Assembly: GCF_026790145.1 (NCBI RefSeq)
Contig: NZ_JALAMS010000054.1
Span: 62,001-126,000, forward strand
Length of the DNA stretch: 64,000 nt
Source of the DNA: Bacillus_I endophytica_A
GTDB lineage: Bacteria > Bacillota > Bacilli > Bacillales > Bacillaceae_H
Direction: 5' to 3'
Positions 49,026-57,495 of the stretch are shown piece by piece (positions within the stretch are counted from its first letter, which is position 1; each line of letters opens with the position of its first letter). The notes beneath the pieces are model-generated. The model did no database searches and was not told where the DNA came from. It worked only from the letters and a program-made list of their open reading frames with translations. Both the position numbers and the translations under genes were made by a program.

Positions 49026-50373
49026 ATGCACGACGTTCTTTTTTGACAAAGAATGAACATATAACCATTAAAATAAGGAATGTTACACAAGCAATTGAAC
49101 TTAGACGATTAGCTTCACTAAACAAGAAAGTAACAAAGCTAATGCTTAACACTAAGACAGCGAAAATAGTTAAATAAGGGAAGCCCCACAGTTTAAAATA
49201 AGGCTCATTCTTATATGATGGACGAAGCTTTAGCTGTGCTAAGCAAATACAAATCCAAACAAGTGAAACAGTGAAACCTGGAAGTGCGAGAAGATATGTG
49301 AATGCTTTATCAGACAATAAATAAACAACATATGTGCCAAAAAGTAAGACAACAACGGTAACCAACAAGCTAAAAATAGGAACACCTTGTTTATTTACAT
49401 ATGACAAACGTTTTGGTGCACCACCTGTTTGAGCAAGCGAGTGCATCATTCTTGTACAACCGTAAATACCAGAGTTTGCGGCTGAAAGAACAGCCGTTAA
49501 TAAAATAAAGTTCATAATATGTGATGCACCCTGAAGCCCAACCGTTTCAAATACTTGAACAAATGGACTTGCATTTGCATCGATCTCATTCCACGGAATC
49601 AATCCACAAATAATTAAGATTGGAAGAGTATAAAATAAAACAACGCGCACAAGCACACCTTTTACAACGCCAGGCAGTACTTTTTCTGCATCTTTTGTTT
49701 CTGTAATCGTAAGACCAATAAGCTCTGATCCACCATATGAGAAAAGAACAACAAGAAGTGTCGCAAATACAGCTGTCCATCCATTTGGAACGAAATCTGT
49801 ATAGTTGTGTAAGTAGTGCTGAGCACTGTTATCACTTGGAATCAATCCGAGTAAAATGGCTCCTCCTACAATAATGAAAGCAATAATAACGAAAATTTTA
49901 ATTCCTGCAAACCAGAACTCAATTTCTCCAAATGATTTTACACTTGTTACATTAATTAAAATTAAAACAAGAGAACAAATTAGACATAACACCCATAGTG
50001 GAATAGTTGTAAACCAGTATTGCAAGAAACTACCTGCTGCAATTACTTCAATAACACAAACAGATAGCCACATGAAACAGTAAATAGAGCCAACAATAAA
50101 CGAAAAACGAGTGCCAAACGCTCTTTCAATTAAGTCTTTCATGTTGTGACCAGGATAAGCAATAGCCATTTCTGATAAGGCGCCCATAATAATAAGAAGA
50201 AGTAATCCTGCAAACAAATATGGAAAGATTACGGCTGGTCCAGCTAATCCAACAGTATCGGCACTTCCTTTGAAAATGCCTGTTCCAATCATACCTCCAA
50301 TTGCAATCATTCGAATGTGACGAGGCAATAGTTGTTTCTTAAGTTGAGTTGATGACGTGTTGTGTTCTTTCAT
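49024..50373 (-). CDS. T-box-controlled APC-family amino-acid permease
   Basis: 449 residues, 12 membrane spans. RHIRMIAIGGMIGTGIFKGS starts the APC consensus; SEMAIAYPGHNMKDLIERAF, then FWFAGIKIFVIIAFIIVGG and VLFSYGGSELIGLTITETKD, AEKVLPGVVKGV are typical of the AAT group (RocE, HutM, AroP relatives). ATG 50373 follows TTGGGAGGAAAGC. The leader contains a complete T-box riboswitch, so it is made when one specific tRNA is uncharged. The leader's specifier region reads GAAATTCACT: TTC (Phe) fits best, ATT (Ile) or CTC (Leu) are alternatives. YvbW of B. subtilis is another T-box permease. Confidence 0.87.
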   Translation of the reverse strand: MKEHNTSSTQLKKQLLPRHIRMIAIGGMIGTGIFKGSADTVGLAGPAVIFPYLFAGLLLLIIMGALSEMAIAYPGHNMKDLIERAFGTRFSFIVGSIYCFMWLSVCVIEVIAAGSFLQYWFTTIPLWVLCLICSLVLILINVTSVKSFGEIEFWFAGIKIFVIIAFIIVGGAILLGLIPSDNSAQHYLHNYTDFVPNGWTAVFATLLVVLFSYGGSELIGLTITETKDAEKVLPGVVKGVLVRVVLFYTLPILIICGLIPWNEIDANASPFVQVFETVGLQGASHIMNFILLTAVLSAANSGIYGCTRMMHSLAQTGGAPKRLSYVNKQGVPIFSLLVTVVVLLFGTYVVYLLSDKAFTYLLALPGFTVSLVWICICLAQLKLRPSYKNEPYFKLWGFPYLTIFAVLVLSISFVTFLFSEANRLSSIACVTFLILMVICSFFVKKERRA

Positions 50374-50404
50374 GCTTTCCTCCCAAGTTATAAATTCATA
50401 AAAA

Positions 50405-50662
50405 AGTCCCTGCTGAGTTTTCAGCAGGGACGAAATTATCGCGGTACCACCCTAATTGTAAATAAATATTTACCTCTTCATTTATGTTAACAGTTTTACC
50501 CGTCTTTGCTCATATTAATAGAGAAAGAAGCTCAAGGAGTGAATTTCATTTCTAATCTTTGTGTTAACTTTCACCATCCGTTAACTCTCTAGTACAGGGA
50601 GATTAAAATTACTAATGTTCCTTTCATTGCCTTTTGCATTATGAAATTATTATTCTACGTAT
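50405..50662 (-). promoter_or_regulatory. T-box riboswitch leader
   Basis: On the minus strand the antiterminator sequence AGGGTGGTACCGCG (rc at about 50439-50452) is an exact T-box. It is followed by the terminator stem GTCCCTGCTGA/TCAGCAGGGAC and T6 (50399-50431). Upstream are the stem I elements AGTAA, GGATGGTG loop and GAAATTCACTCC, with AAGGA/TCCTT closing the specifier helix. Arms TTTTAATC and GATTAGAA support the fold. Confidence 0.93.
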
Positions 50663-50668
50663 TTTCTT

Positions 50669-50697
50669 ATCATAGTAAATGTTTAATACGATGTCAA
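50669..50697 (-). promoter_or_regulatory. Promoter of the T-box-permease unit
   Basis: TTGACA (50692-50697) and TATGAT (50669-50674) with an exact 17-base spacer just upstream of the T-box leader. Confidence 0.8.
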
Positions 50698-50782
50698 TGG
50701 GATTATTTTCGATAAAGAAGGAAAAAGGCTTTTAAAATTTTCAAATTGAAAGAAAAGGGCTTTTAAAATTGCCATATTGAAA

Positions 50783-50809
50783 GAAACCGAAAAAAGAATT
50801 TTCGGTTTC
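50783..50809 (-). terminator. Terminator after the M14 carboxypeptidase gene
   Basis: Arms GAAACCGAAAA and TTTTCGGTTTC around AAGAA. Two imperfect direct copies of a GGCTTTTAAAATT...ATTGAAAGAAA motif lie next to it (about 50725-50787). Confidence 0.7.
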
Positions 50810-50824
50810 TTTTGGACGAGAGGA

Positions 50825-51880
50825 CTATTCATCATTTTGACGATTTGTTTGTGTTGGTAGCGTATCCCAAAAACTTGTATCCTCTTTTTCAATTGAGCGG
50901 TCTGCAATTGCTCGAACAGTCGCATCTAATGTTGAAACGGTTTGTTTAATAAGGTAGCCGTTGCTTTTTTGGCCAAGGGCATAAGATTCAATATAGTGGT
51001 CAGACATACCACGCATTTCAAACAAAAGGGTAGCAACGCCGTAGCGGAGGGCGATTCCATTTCGGCCAATATTAGCTCCAGAGCCACCGTTATATTGCCC
51101 AATGTGTCCCCATCCTTTAGGCTCAAGTGTGTTGTAGACAACAGAACCTAGCTTTTTTGATTTTTCAACAACTTCAGCGTCTACTTCTGAATTTGTTGGG
51201 TAGAGAATAGAACCTGAAACAAGTTCACCGTTTGTCTCACTAAGCGTTCCTTGGTGGTGAAGATCAATCATATAATCGATCGGATATTTTTCTAGCACAT
51301 TCTCATATAAAAATTTGGCCTCTGGTTCCATTTCCCCGATATCTTTTGCATGTTCACGATTTAGATCAACATTGTTTGCATTATAACGTGTTAAATGCCG
51401 GTCTCCATCTGCTATATAATCCTCAAGCGAGAAGTTTACATCACCCATTGCTCCATCTGCATTTAACATCGGAATGATAAGGATGTTTACATTGTCTAAT
51501 ACACCTTTCGTTTTGCCTGTTCCTAAATGTTTAATAAAATCTAAAGCGCCTTCTGTTGTAAGTTGTTCATTTCCATGCTGCTGCGTTAAAAATAAAATCG
51601 TGGGATTGTCGGGATTTGATATATATTTTGCCATATAAATATCGCGATCTTTTACCGTTTGACCAATTACTTCAAGGTCCATGGCAGATTGCTTTTTATC
51701 TTGTTCTTTTAAATAACTGACCATACTTTCGTATGTATGTAAAATAGACGTCTGAACAGATCCATTTCCAGCATTCGGTCCATTTCCAACCGCACTAGCA
51801 GGTACAGCTACAGCTGTTACGGTTCCTAATGCCATCATACTTGATAGAGAAAGAGATAAAATTTTCTTTTTTAACGTCAT
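50825..51880 (-). CDS. Secreted zinc carboxypeptidase (peptidase M14)
   Basis: 351 residues. Signal peptide LKKKILSLSLSSMMALGTVT, cut after VPASA. Zinc ligands: QQHGNEQLTTEGALDFIKHL (H-x-x-E) and YMIDLHHQGTL (His); R in LNREHAKDIGEMEPEAKFLY; catalytic Glu in ATLLFEMRGMSDHYI. The arrangement matches M14 enzymes; the RNxD substrate motifs are modified (YNANNVDLNREH), so it may act on peptidoglycan-type or gamma-glutamyl peptides rather than common C-terminal residues. No cell-wall anchor is seen, so it is likely released. Single gene. Confidence 0.87.
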   Translation of the reverse strand: MTLKKKILSLSLSSMMALGTVTAVAVPASAVGNGPNAGNGSVQTSILHTYESMVSYLKEQDKKQSAMDLEVIGQTVKDRDIYMAKYISNPDNPTILFLTQQHGNEQLTTEGALDFIKHLGTGKTKGVLDNVNILIIPMLNADGAMGDVNFSLEDYIADGDRHLTRYNANNVDLNREHAKDIGEMEPEAKFLYENVLEKYPIDYMIDLHHQGTLSETNGELVSGSILYPTNSEVDAEVVEKSKKLGSVVYNTLEPKGWGHIGQYNGGSGANIGRNGIALRYGVATLLFEMRGMSDHYIESYALGQKSNGYLIKQTVSTLDATVRAIADRSIEKEDTSFWDTLPTQTNRQNDE

Positions 51881-52235
51881 CCATCATTCCCCCAAATCTA
51901 GTTTTATATTTTAATTTTAATAGGTTCAAAAGAGGAATGTAATAGAGCATCTCTACTATCGTTTAGACAGATTTCGCGCAAAAAAGGAGAAAAATGAAGA
52001 AATATAGAGAAATAAGGCTGAATCTTAGAAAGCTCTATATTCAATATAGTCTTTAAGAAGACGATATTCTCCATTATTTATAAGTAAAAACATTTTTCTG
52101 AAAGATTTCCTTTATTTCTTAAGGAAATCTTAAGGAATCATCTGCATACTAGCTTTATTCCAAAAAAACATCGTAAAAAGAATTAAAAAATCAAACGTTT
52201 TAAGCGGAACAAAGAAAGTTGGAGGAGAAAAAGAA
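51881..52235. promoter_or_regulatory. Promoter region of the MacAB-like operon with CTTAAGGAA direct repeats
   Basis: No gene is seen in these 355 bases. CTTAAGGAA occurs at 52118-52126 and 52129-52137, an 11-base period, the usual form of an OmpR/PhoB-type response-regulator site. A reverse AAGATTTCCT lies just upstream. A possible -10 CATACT lies near 52145-52150. Confidence 0.55.
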
Positions 52236-53618
52236 ATGAAAAAATGGATTATTGGTTCTGTCTTAGTGGCAACGGTAGGAGGAGGAAGTTGGTTCTTCCT
52301 ACATAACGAAGAGCAACCTCAAATGGCAACTGCTTCTGTTCAAACATCAACAGTAAGAAAAGGAGACTTAGAAGTAAATGTTACAGGATCTGGTTCTGTA
52401 ACAACCATTACAGATCAAGATGTAACAGCCGCGAATACTTTATTAGGTGTAAAAAGCGTAAGTGTTGTATCAGGAGAAAGTGTGAGTAAAGGAGATACGC
52501 TATTAATCTTTGAAAACGGTGAAACGATAACAGCTCCATTTGATGGAGAAATTACAGCTGTTAAAGTAACAAGTGCAAGCAGTGTATCTGAAGGAACGAT
52601 TCTCCTTCGAATTGAAAATGAAGACGGTTTTGTTTCTCCTATTACAAGAGGAAATGGAACAACCGTTGAGACAACATCATCTGAAGCAACAACAGAAACT
52701 GCAAATAGTTCATCACAAACTAGTGAAACACAAAACGAAGCAGGAACTCAAGATACTGCTACAGTTGGAGCGACTGAGACAACTTCAGCGATTGAAGGAG
52801 AAACAACTACTCAAAGCGGTGGAAATAGTTCAGGAGGAAGTGGTCTTATTGTTGATACGGTGAATGTGAAAGAAGGGCAGACTGTAAATAAAGGAGCTAC
52901 ACTTATGACCTTCACAGACGGAAGTGTTTTACAAGCGCCAGCAAAAGGGATGATTACAAGTCTTGCTGTGGACAGTGGAGACTCTGTTCAAAGTTCAGCA
53001 ACGGTTGCTCATATTACTGATTATACGGCTCTTGAGACAACAATAAGCGTTGATGAACTTGATATTACAGACATTAAAGAAGGACAGAGTGTAGAAGTTA
53101 CAGCAAGTGCATTTCCTGATGAAAAATTTGAAGGAACGGTAACAGAGGTTGCTTCAGAAGGGACATCATCAAATGGAGTATCGACATTTGATGTTACAGT
53201 GCAAATTACAGATCCAAAAAATTTAAAAGTAGGCATGTCAACAGAAGCAAGCATTGAAGTTGAAAGTAAACAAGGAGCTCTATATATACCTGTTGAAGCC
53301 GTTTACGAAAGTGGAGACGAGAAATATGTTCTTGTCCCAACAAGTTCAAGTGACTCTTCTCAATCAACAAAGAAAGTAACAGTTGAAACAGGAATTTCTA
53401 ACGATACAAGCGTTGAAATTACAAAAGGGTTATCCGAAGGAGCTACAGTTCAAATTCCAAAGGTTAGTTCAAATCAAACTTCCTCTCAAGATGAGAAAGC
53501 AATGATGAAAGGTGGCTTTGGAGACGAATCTGGTGGAGGAATGTCAGGAAATCCAGGACAGGCACCAAATGGAGGACCTTCTTCTGCTGGTGGACGTGGA
53601 CAAGGAGGTGGGCAATAA
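52236..53618 (+). CDS. Membrane fusion protein of a MacAB-like exporter (HlyD/RND type)
   Basis: 460 residues with an N-terminal membrane anchor (KKWIIGSVLVATVGGGSWFF). The ends of a split biotinyl-lipoyl hairpin surround a Ser/Thr-rich low-complexity stretch (about 148-205, TTSSEATTETANSSSQTSET), which replaces the usual coiled-coil hairpin. Then beta-barrel (LETTISVDELDITDIKEGQS) and proximal domains (ALYIPVEAVYES). It ends in a Gly-rich tail (GGFGDESGGGMSGNPGQAP and further) that may lie at the wall. With the next two genes it makes a YknXYZ/MacAB-like tripartite pump without outer-membrane part. The downstream two-component system is the probable regulator. Confidence 0.82.
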   Translation: MKKWIIGSVLVATVGGGSWFFLHNEEQPQMATASVQTSTVRKGDLEVNVTGSGSVTTITDQDVTAANTLLGVKSVSVVSGESVSKGDTLLIFENGETITAPFDGEITAVKVTSASSVSEGTILLRIENEDGFVSPITRGNGTTVETTSSEATTETANSSSQTSETQNEAGTQDTATVGATETTSAIEGETTTQSGGNSSGGSGLIVDTVNVKEGQTVNKGATLMTFTDGSVLQAPAKGMITSLAVDSGDSVQSSATVAHITDYTALETTISVDELDITDIKEGQSVEVTASAFPDEKFEGTVTEVASEGTSSNGVSTFDVTVQITDPKNLKVGMSTEASIEVESKQGALYIPVEAVYESGDEKYVLVPTSSSDSSQSTKKVTVETGISNDTSVEITKGLSEGATVQIPKVSSNQTSSQDEKAMMKGGFGDESGGGMSGNPGQAPNGGPSSAGGRGQGGGQ

Positions 53619-53620
53619 AG

Positions 53621-54343
53621 ATGATAGAGCCTCTTATTGATGTTCGTTTAATGAAGAAGACGTATAAGCTTGGGGACGAAACTGTTACAGCCCTAAAAGA
53701 AGTTTCGCTTACAGTTGAAAAAGGGGACTTTGTTTCGATTATTGGCTCATCAGGTTCTGGAAAATCCACATTTATGAACATGATTGGCTGCCTTGATCGT
53801 CCAGATGCTGGAGAGTATTTATTGGACGGTGAAAATGTTGGAAAAATGAAAAGCTCCCAGTTAGCTTCTATTCGCAATGAGAAGATTGGATTTATTTTTC
53901 AAAACTTTAATCTTTTATCAAAATTAACAGCTATTGAAAATGTTGAGCTTCCTCTTGTGTATCGTGGAGTAAAAGTTGCAGAAAGAAGAGAAAAAGCTTT
54001 GCAAGCTTTAAAAAAGGTAGGACTTGGCGATAGATGGAATCATCTTCCTTCTCAGCTTTCAGGCGGTCAGCAACAGCGTGTTGCTATTGCTCGAGCCCTT
54101 GCTGGAGATCCTCCGCTCCTTTTAGCTGATGAGCCAACAGGAGCGTTAGATCACAAAACAAGTGGAGATATCTTAAAAATTGTGAAGGACTTACATGAGC
54201 AAGGGCACACAATTATCTTAATCACCCATGATTTAGAAGTAGCCAAAAAAGCAAGCAGGATTGTACATATTTATGATGGTGAGCTTTATGAAGAAAGGGG
54301 GGATAAACGTGAACTCCATCTCCATGGCATGGAAAAGCATTAA
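53621..54343 (+). CDS. ABC exporter ATP-binding subunit (MacB/LolD type)
   Basis: 240 residues: Walker A GSSGSGKST, Q-loop FQNFNLLSKLTAIENVELPL, signature LSGGQQQRVAIARALAG, Walker B LLLADEPTGALD, and switch His in LITHD. The LADEPTGALDHKTSGDIL form is typical of the LolD/MacB/YknY group driving mechanotransmission pumps. Two bases after the MFP stop, with AAGGAGGTGG inside the MFP end. The 3' end overlaps the permease by 35 bases. Exported substrate (antimicrobial peptide, toxin or lipoprotein) is unknown. Confidence 0.9.
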   Translation: MIEPLIDVRLMKKTYKLGDETVTALKEVSLTVEKGDFVSIIGSSGSGKSTFMNMIGCLDRPDAGEYLLDGENVGKMKSSQLASIRNEKIGFIFQNFNLLSKLTAIENVELPLVYRGVKVAERREKALQALKKVGLGDRWNHLPSQLSGGQQQRVAIARALAGDPPLLLADEPTGALDHKTSGDILKIVKDLHEQGHTIILITHDLEVAKKASRIVHIYDGELYEERGDKRELHLHGMEKH

Positions 54344-55463
54344 AGGGAACAAGATAAGGGCGTTTTTAACAATGCTAGGTATTATTATTGGTGTTTCGTC
54401 TGTGATTGTAATGGTTGCCATTGGTCAAGGTTCAACTCAAGAAGTACAAAGCCAAATTGGTAGTTTAGGTAAAGATGTTTTGACTGTAAGCATTACAGGA
54501 TCAGATGTGACTTTTAAAGAAGATGATGCACAAGAGCTCGAAACAGTAAACGGAGTAGATGCTACAGCTCCAACTGTTTCAGGACGTGTAACAGCGAAGA
54601 ACGGAGAAACAAATACCCAAGTGTCCATGACAGGGACAACATCTTCTTATCTAGATGTCCGAGATTTAGAGCTTCAATCTGGTCGCTTTATTGCAGCCCT
54701 TGATCAAGATAACCATTCCAAAGTAGCTGTTCTTGGTTCAGACACAGCACAGACGCTCTTTGGATTAGGAAATGCAGTTGGACAATCTATAGGGATTAAT
54801 GGTTCATCGTATAAAGTGATTGGAGTTCTTCAATCTGTTGGTAGCTCATTAGGAACAAGTGGAGACAGTACGGTTATCGTTCCATTAAGCACAGGCCAAC
54901 GTTTAGCTTCAACAACAAGCATTGAGTCTGTATATGTGAAAGTTCGTGATGAAGAAAATATAAACTTTATTACGAACAGACTTGAACAAACAATGAGGGG
55001 GATCATTGGAGATGAAGACAGCTATAGTGTATCAAGTCAGGAAGATTTAATGGAAACAGCAGACTCTGTTGATAATACTTTAACTCTTCTACTTGGAGGA
55101 AGTGCTGCTATTTCTCTTATTGTTGGTGGAATCGGGATTATGAATATTATGCTTGTATCTGTTTCTGAACGAACAAAAGAGATTGGAATTCGAAAAGCAA
55201 TTGGAGCTAAAAGAGGAAATATTCTACTTCAATTTTTAATTGAGGCTATAATTTTAAGTTCTTTTGGAGGATTGATTGGTGTTGGATTGGGATTAGTAAG
55301 TGCAGAAGCGTTCACAGTTGCGACAGGAACAGCTGTCTCTTATTCTATTCCCGTTATTCTCATGTCATTTGGTTTCTCGCTCTTTATTGGAGTTGTTTTT
55401 GGGGTTTTTCCAGCGAACAAAGCCTCAAAACTAGATCCGATTCAAGCTCTGCGATATGAATGA
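54309..55463 (+). CDS. MacB-like ABC transporter permease (FtsX domain)
   Basis: 384 residues from GTG 54309, after AAAGGGGGGAT. N-terminal SISMAWKSIKGNKIRAFLTM, LGIIIGVSSVIVMVAIGQGS gives the first span; a large extracytoplasmic MacB-PCD domain follows (VQSQIGSLGKDVLTVSITGS...). The C-terminal FtsX domain has three spans (GGSAAISLIVGGIGIMNIML, VSVSERTKEIGIRKAIGAKR, GVVFGVFPANKASKLDPIQA). The frame opens earlier (54261) but has no site there. Last gene of the exporter operon; a strong terminator follows. Confidence 0.88.
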   Translation: MNSISMAWKSIKGNKIRAFLTMLGIIIGVSSVIVMVAIGQGSTQEVQSQIGSLGKDVLTVSITGSDVTFKEDDAQELETVNGVDATAPTVSGRVTAKNGETNTQVSMTGTTSSYLDVRDLELQSGRFIAALDQDNHSKVAVLGSDTAQTLFGLGNAVGQSIGINGSSYKVIGVLQSVGSSLGTSGDSTVIVPLSTGQRLASTTSIESVYVKVRDEENINFITNRLEQTMRGIIGDEDSYSVSSQEDLMETADSVDNTLTLLLGGSAAISLIVGGIGIMNIMLVSVSERTKEIGIRKAIGAKRGNILLQFLIEAIILSSFGGLIGVGLGLVSAEAFTVATGTAVSYSIPVILMSFGFSLFIGVVFGVFPANKASKLDPIQALRYE

Positions 55464-55464
55464 A

Positions 55465-55502
55465 AAACAAAGCGATCGTATATACTGCGACCGCTTTGTT
55501 TT
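55465..55502 (+). terminator. Terminator of the MacAB-like operon
   Basis: Arms AAAACAAAGCG and CGCTTTGTTTT with further TCG/CGA pairing. Directly after it TGGTATGAT (55502-55510) is an extended -10 for the next operon, and AAAGGAG (55521-55527) is a ribosome-binding site that now leads into an IS element. Confidence 0.85.
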
Positions 55503-55584
55503 GGTATGATGATAAATAGTAAAGGAGATATTTACAGTAAATAAAAATATAGACATAAGTAGATAAATGGAGTAAAACGTGGAT

Positions 55585-56182
55585 ATGAAACAATATAAAC
55601 CAAAAGAATTTTCAGAAATGATTAATGTAGCTGTTCGAACATTGTCAAGATGGGATAACGAAGGTGTATTAATAGCTTACCCAAACTCGAAAGGAAGAAG
55701 GTATTATACTGATAAACAGTATAGAGAATATATGGGTATTTAAGAAGAAAATAAAGTAGGTAAAACTGTTATTTACACGAGAGTATCTAATCCAGGATAA
55801 AAAATGGTTTAGAAAATCAAATTGGGTTTTTAAAAACATTTACCAATTCAAGAGGAATCACTGTAGATGAAAGTATGACTGATATGGGTAGTGGATTGAA
55901 CTACAATTGAAAACAATGGAATAAGTTGATTGAACATTGTATCGAAGGCAAAATTTCAAGTACTATCATTGCACACAAAGATAGATTTGTTTGTTTTGGT
56001 TATGATTGGTTTAAAGGGTTCTTTGCGAGATGGGAACAGAAATCATGGTTGTCGATAATGAGAAATTGTCTCCCCAAGAAGAACTTGTTCAAGACTTAGT
56101 ATCTATTATCCATGTATTCAGTTGCAGAATATATGGATTAAGAAAATACAAAAAGAAAGTGTCGGAGGACAAAGAGTTATGA
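55585..56182 (+). pseudogene. tnpA: IS607-family transposase TnpA (serine recombinase), decayed
   Basis: The first frame gives MKQYKPKEFSEMINVAVRTL, SRWDNEGVLIAYPNSKGRRY, YTDKQYREYMG: the MerR/excisionase-like DNA-binding head of IS607 TnpA. A stop follows at 55741. The serine-recombinase body is still readable in mixed frames: GKTVIYTRVSNPGQ, LENQIGFLKTFTNSRGITVD, ESMTDMGSGLNYN, NKLIEHCIEGKISSTIIAHK, DRFV.FGYDWFKGFFA, EIMVVDNEKLSPQEELVQDL, VSIIHVFS, with at least two frameshifts and several stops. Active Ser region (TRVSNPGQ) remains. Its last codon overlaps the tnpB start by ATGA. Not functional, so the element is immobile unless helped in trans. Confidence 0.88.
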
Positions 56183-57336
56183 AGAAAGCATATTTCATTG
56201 AAATAAAACCAACAACGGAACAAATAACTAAAATTCATCAAACTATCGGAGTGTGTAGATATGTTTATAATCTCTACTTGTCTAAAAACAAAGAACTATA
56301 TGAAAAAGAAAAGAAATTCATGAGTGGCTATGATTTTTCTAAATGGCTTAACAATGTTCATATAAAAGAACATAACAAATGGATTAAAGAAGTGTCTAGT
56401 AAAGCCGTTAAGAAAGCGATTATGAATGGAGATAAAGCTTTCAAAAGGTTTTTTAAAGGGTTAAGCAAATTTCCCAGATTTAAGAAAAAGAAGAATCAAG
56501 ATGTAAGGTGCTATTTTCCAAAGAACAACAAAACGGACTGGACTGTAGAACGCCATCGAATCAAAATTCCTACTATTGGGTGGATGAGATTAAAAGAATA
56601 TGGCTACATTCCGAAGAATGCTGTAGTTAAAAGTGGAACTATTTCGCAAAAAGCGGGTCGTTATTATGTATCGGTCTTGTGTGAAGGAGATACTGCGAAA
56701 CATACGACTGAATTAGGAAAAACAGGTTTAGGGATTGATGTAGGTATTAAAGATTTCGCTACTTGTAGTGATGAAGAAGTCTACAAAAATATCAATAAAA
56801 CAACAAAAGTAAGAAAGTTAGAAAAGAAACTAAAACGTGAACAACGCTCTTTGTCACGTAAATATGAAAACTCGAAACGAAAGAGGGGTGAATCTGCTAC
56901 TAATAAAAGAGTGAATATAAACAAAAACATTCTTAGAATTCAAAATTTACATGCTCGGTTGGCAAATATACGATTAGAGTATGTGAAATCGGTTGTAAAT
57001 GACGTGGTGAAAACCAAACCAACATATATTACAATTGAGGACTTGAATGTAAGAGGAATGATGAAGAATAAATACCTATCCAGAGCAGTTGCGCAACCAT
57101 GTTTTTATACATTTAAAACATGGTTAATAGCTAAATGCAAAGAACACAACATCGAATTACGCCAAGTAGACAGGTTTTATCCTTCTTCTAAATGGTGTTC
57201 ATGTTGTGGACATAAAAAAGTGGATTTAAAACTGTCTGACCGAGTGTATAGATGTCAATGTGGACATACAATGGATAGGGAGTTAAATGCCTCAATCAAT
57301 CTTTTACAAGCGAAAGAATATATGATTTTAACTTAA
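56179..57336 (+). CDS. tnpB: TnpB RNA-guided nuclease family protein (IS607-associated)
   Basis: 385 residues from ATG 56179, ten bases after GGAGG; a longer in-frame reading overlaps tnpA. Order: N-terminal helix-turn-helix/wedge part (MKKAYFIEIKPTTEQITKIH), RuvC-I LGKTGLGIDVGIKDFATCSD (Asp), RuvC-II YITIEDLNVRGM (Glu), zinc finger CSCCGHKKVDLKLSDRVYRC, then QCGH, and RuvC-III HTMDRELNASINLL. TnpB proteins are omega-RNA-guided DNA nucleases ancestral to Cas12. Here the third RuvC acid, normally the second Asp of DRDxNA, is Glu (DREL). The frame is intact although tnpA is broken. Confidence 0.9.
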   Translation: MKKAYFIEIKPTTEQITKIHQTIGVCRYVYNLYLSKNKELYEKEKKFMSGYDFSKWLNNVHIKEHNKWIKEVSSKAVKKAIMNGDKAFKRFFKGLSKFPRFKKKKNQDVRCYFPKNNKTDWTVERHRIKIPTIGWMRLKEYGYIPKNAVVKSGTISQKAGRYYVSVLCEGDTAKHTTELGKTGLGIDVGIKDFATCSDEEVYKNINKTTKVRKLEKKLKREQRSLSRKYENSKRKRGESATNKRVNINKNILRIQNLHARLANIRLEYVKSVVNDVVKTKPTYITIEDLNVRGMMKNKYLSRAVAQPCFYTFKTWLIAKCKEHNIELRQVDRFYPSSKWCSCCGHKKVDLKLSDRVYRCQCGHTMDRELNASINLLQAKEYMILT

Positions 57337-57478
57337 ATAGAACGTATATATGTACGGTGGGCTACATCGGAATTTACGCCTGCGGAGAGCTATACAAACG
57401 ATAATAGCGAGCAATTGGCGAGGTCGGGTTCGTAGAAGCAGGAAAACTCTAAGAATATGTACATTTGTCTATATTTTT
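57337..57478 (+). ncRNA. Probable omega-RNA (right-end RNA) region of tnpB
   Basis: From the tnpB stop to the right end is a GC-richer block (GTACGGTGGGCTACATCGGA, then TTTACGCCTGCGGAGAGCT..., GGCGAGGTCGGGTTCG) unlike the AT-rich surroundings, as expected for the structured scaffold RNA. The guide would be the bases just outside the right end, i.e. the 5' end of the response-regulator gene. Confidence 0.5.
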
Positions 57479-57495
57479 AGTAGCAGAGAACTGTA

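Larger units (their letters stand above)
55543..57478 (+). mobile_element. IS607-type insertion element with decayed tnpA and intact tnpB
   Basis: Two transposon genes lie between 13-bp perfect inverted repeats AAAAATATAGACA (55543-55555) and TGTCTATATTTTT (57466-57478). A further TACAGT/ACTGTA pair (55534, 57495) lies outside them, so the true ends could be a few bases further out. The MerR-like N-terminus and serine-recombinase character of tnpA assign it to the IS607 family. It has landed between the ribosome-binding site (55521-55527) and the GTG start (57496) of the response regulator gene. Confidence 0.75.

Noticed and set aside
50723..50787. Two imperfect copies of GGCTTTTAAAATT...ATTGAAAGAAA as a regulatory repeat
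   Set aside because: They lie downstream of the M14 gene next to its terminator and probably come from a local duplication of terminator-like DNA; no function supported.
55534..57495. IS200/IS605 family (Y1 transposase, TTAC target) assignment, prompted by TTTAC at the left flank
   Set aside because: The tnpA relic has the MerR-like head and serine-recombinase body of IS607, not a HUH Y1 transposase.
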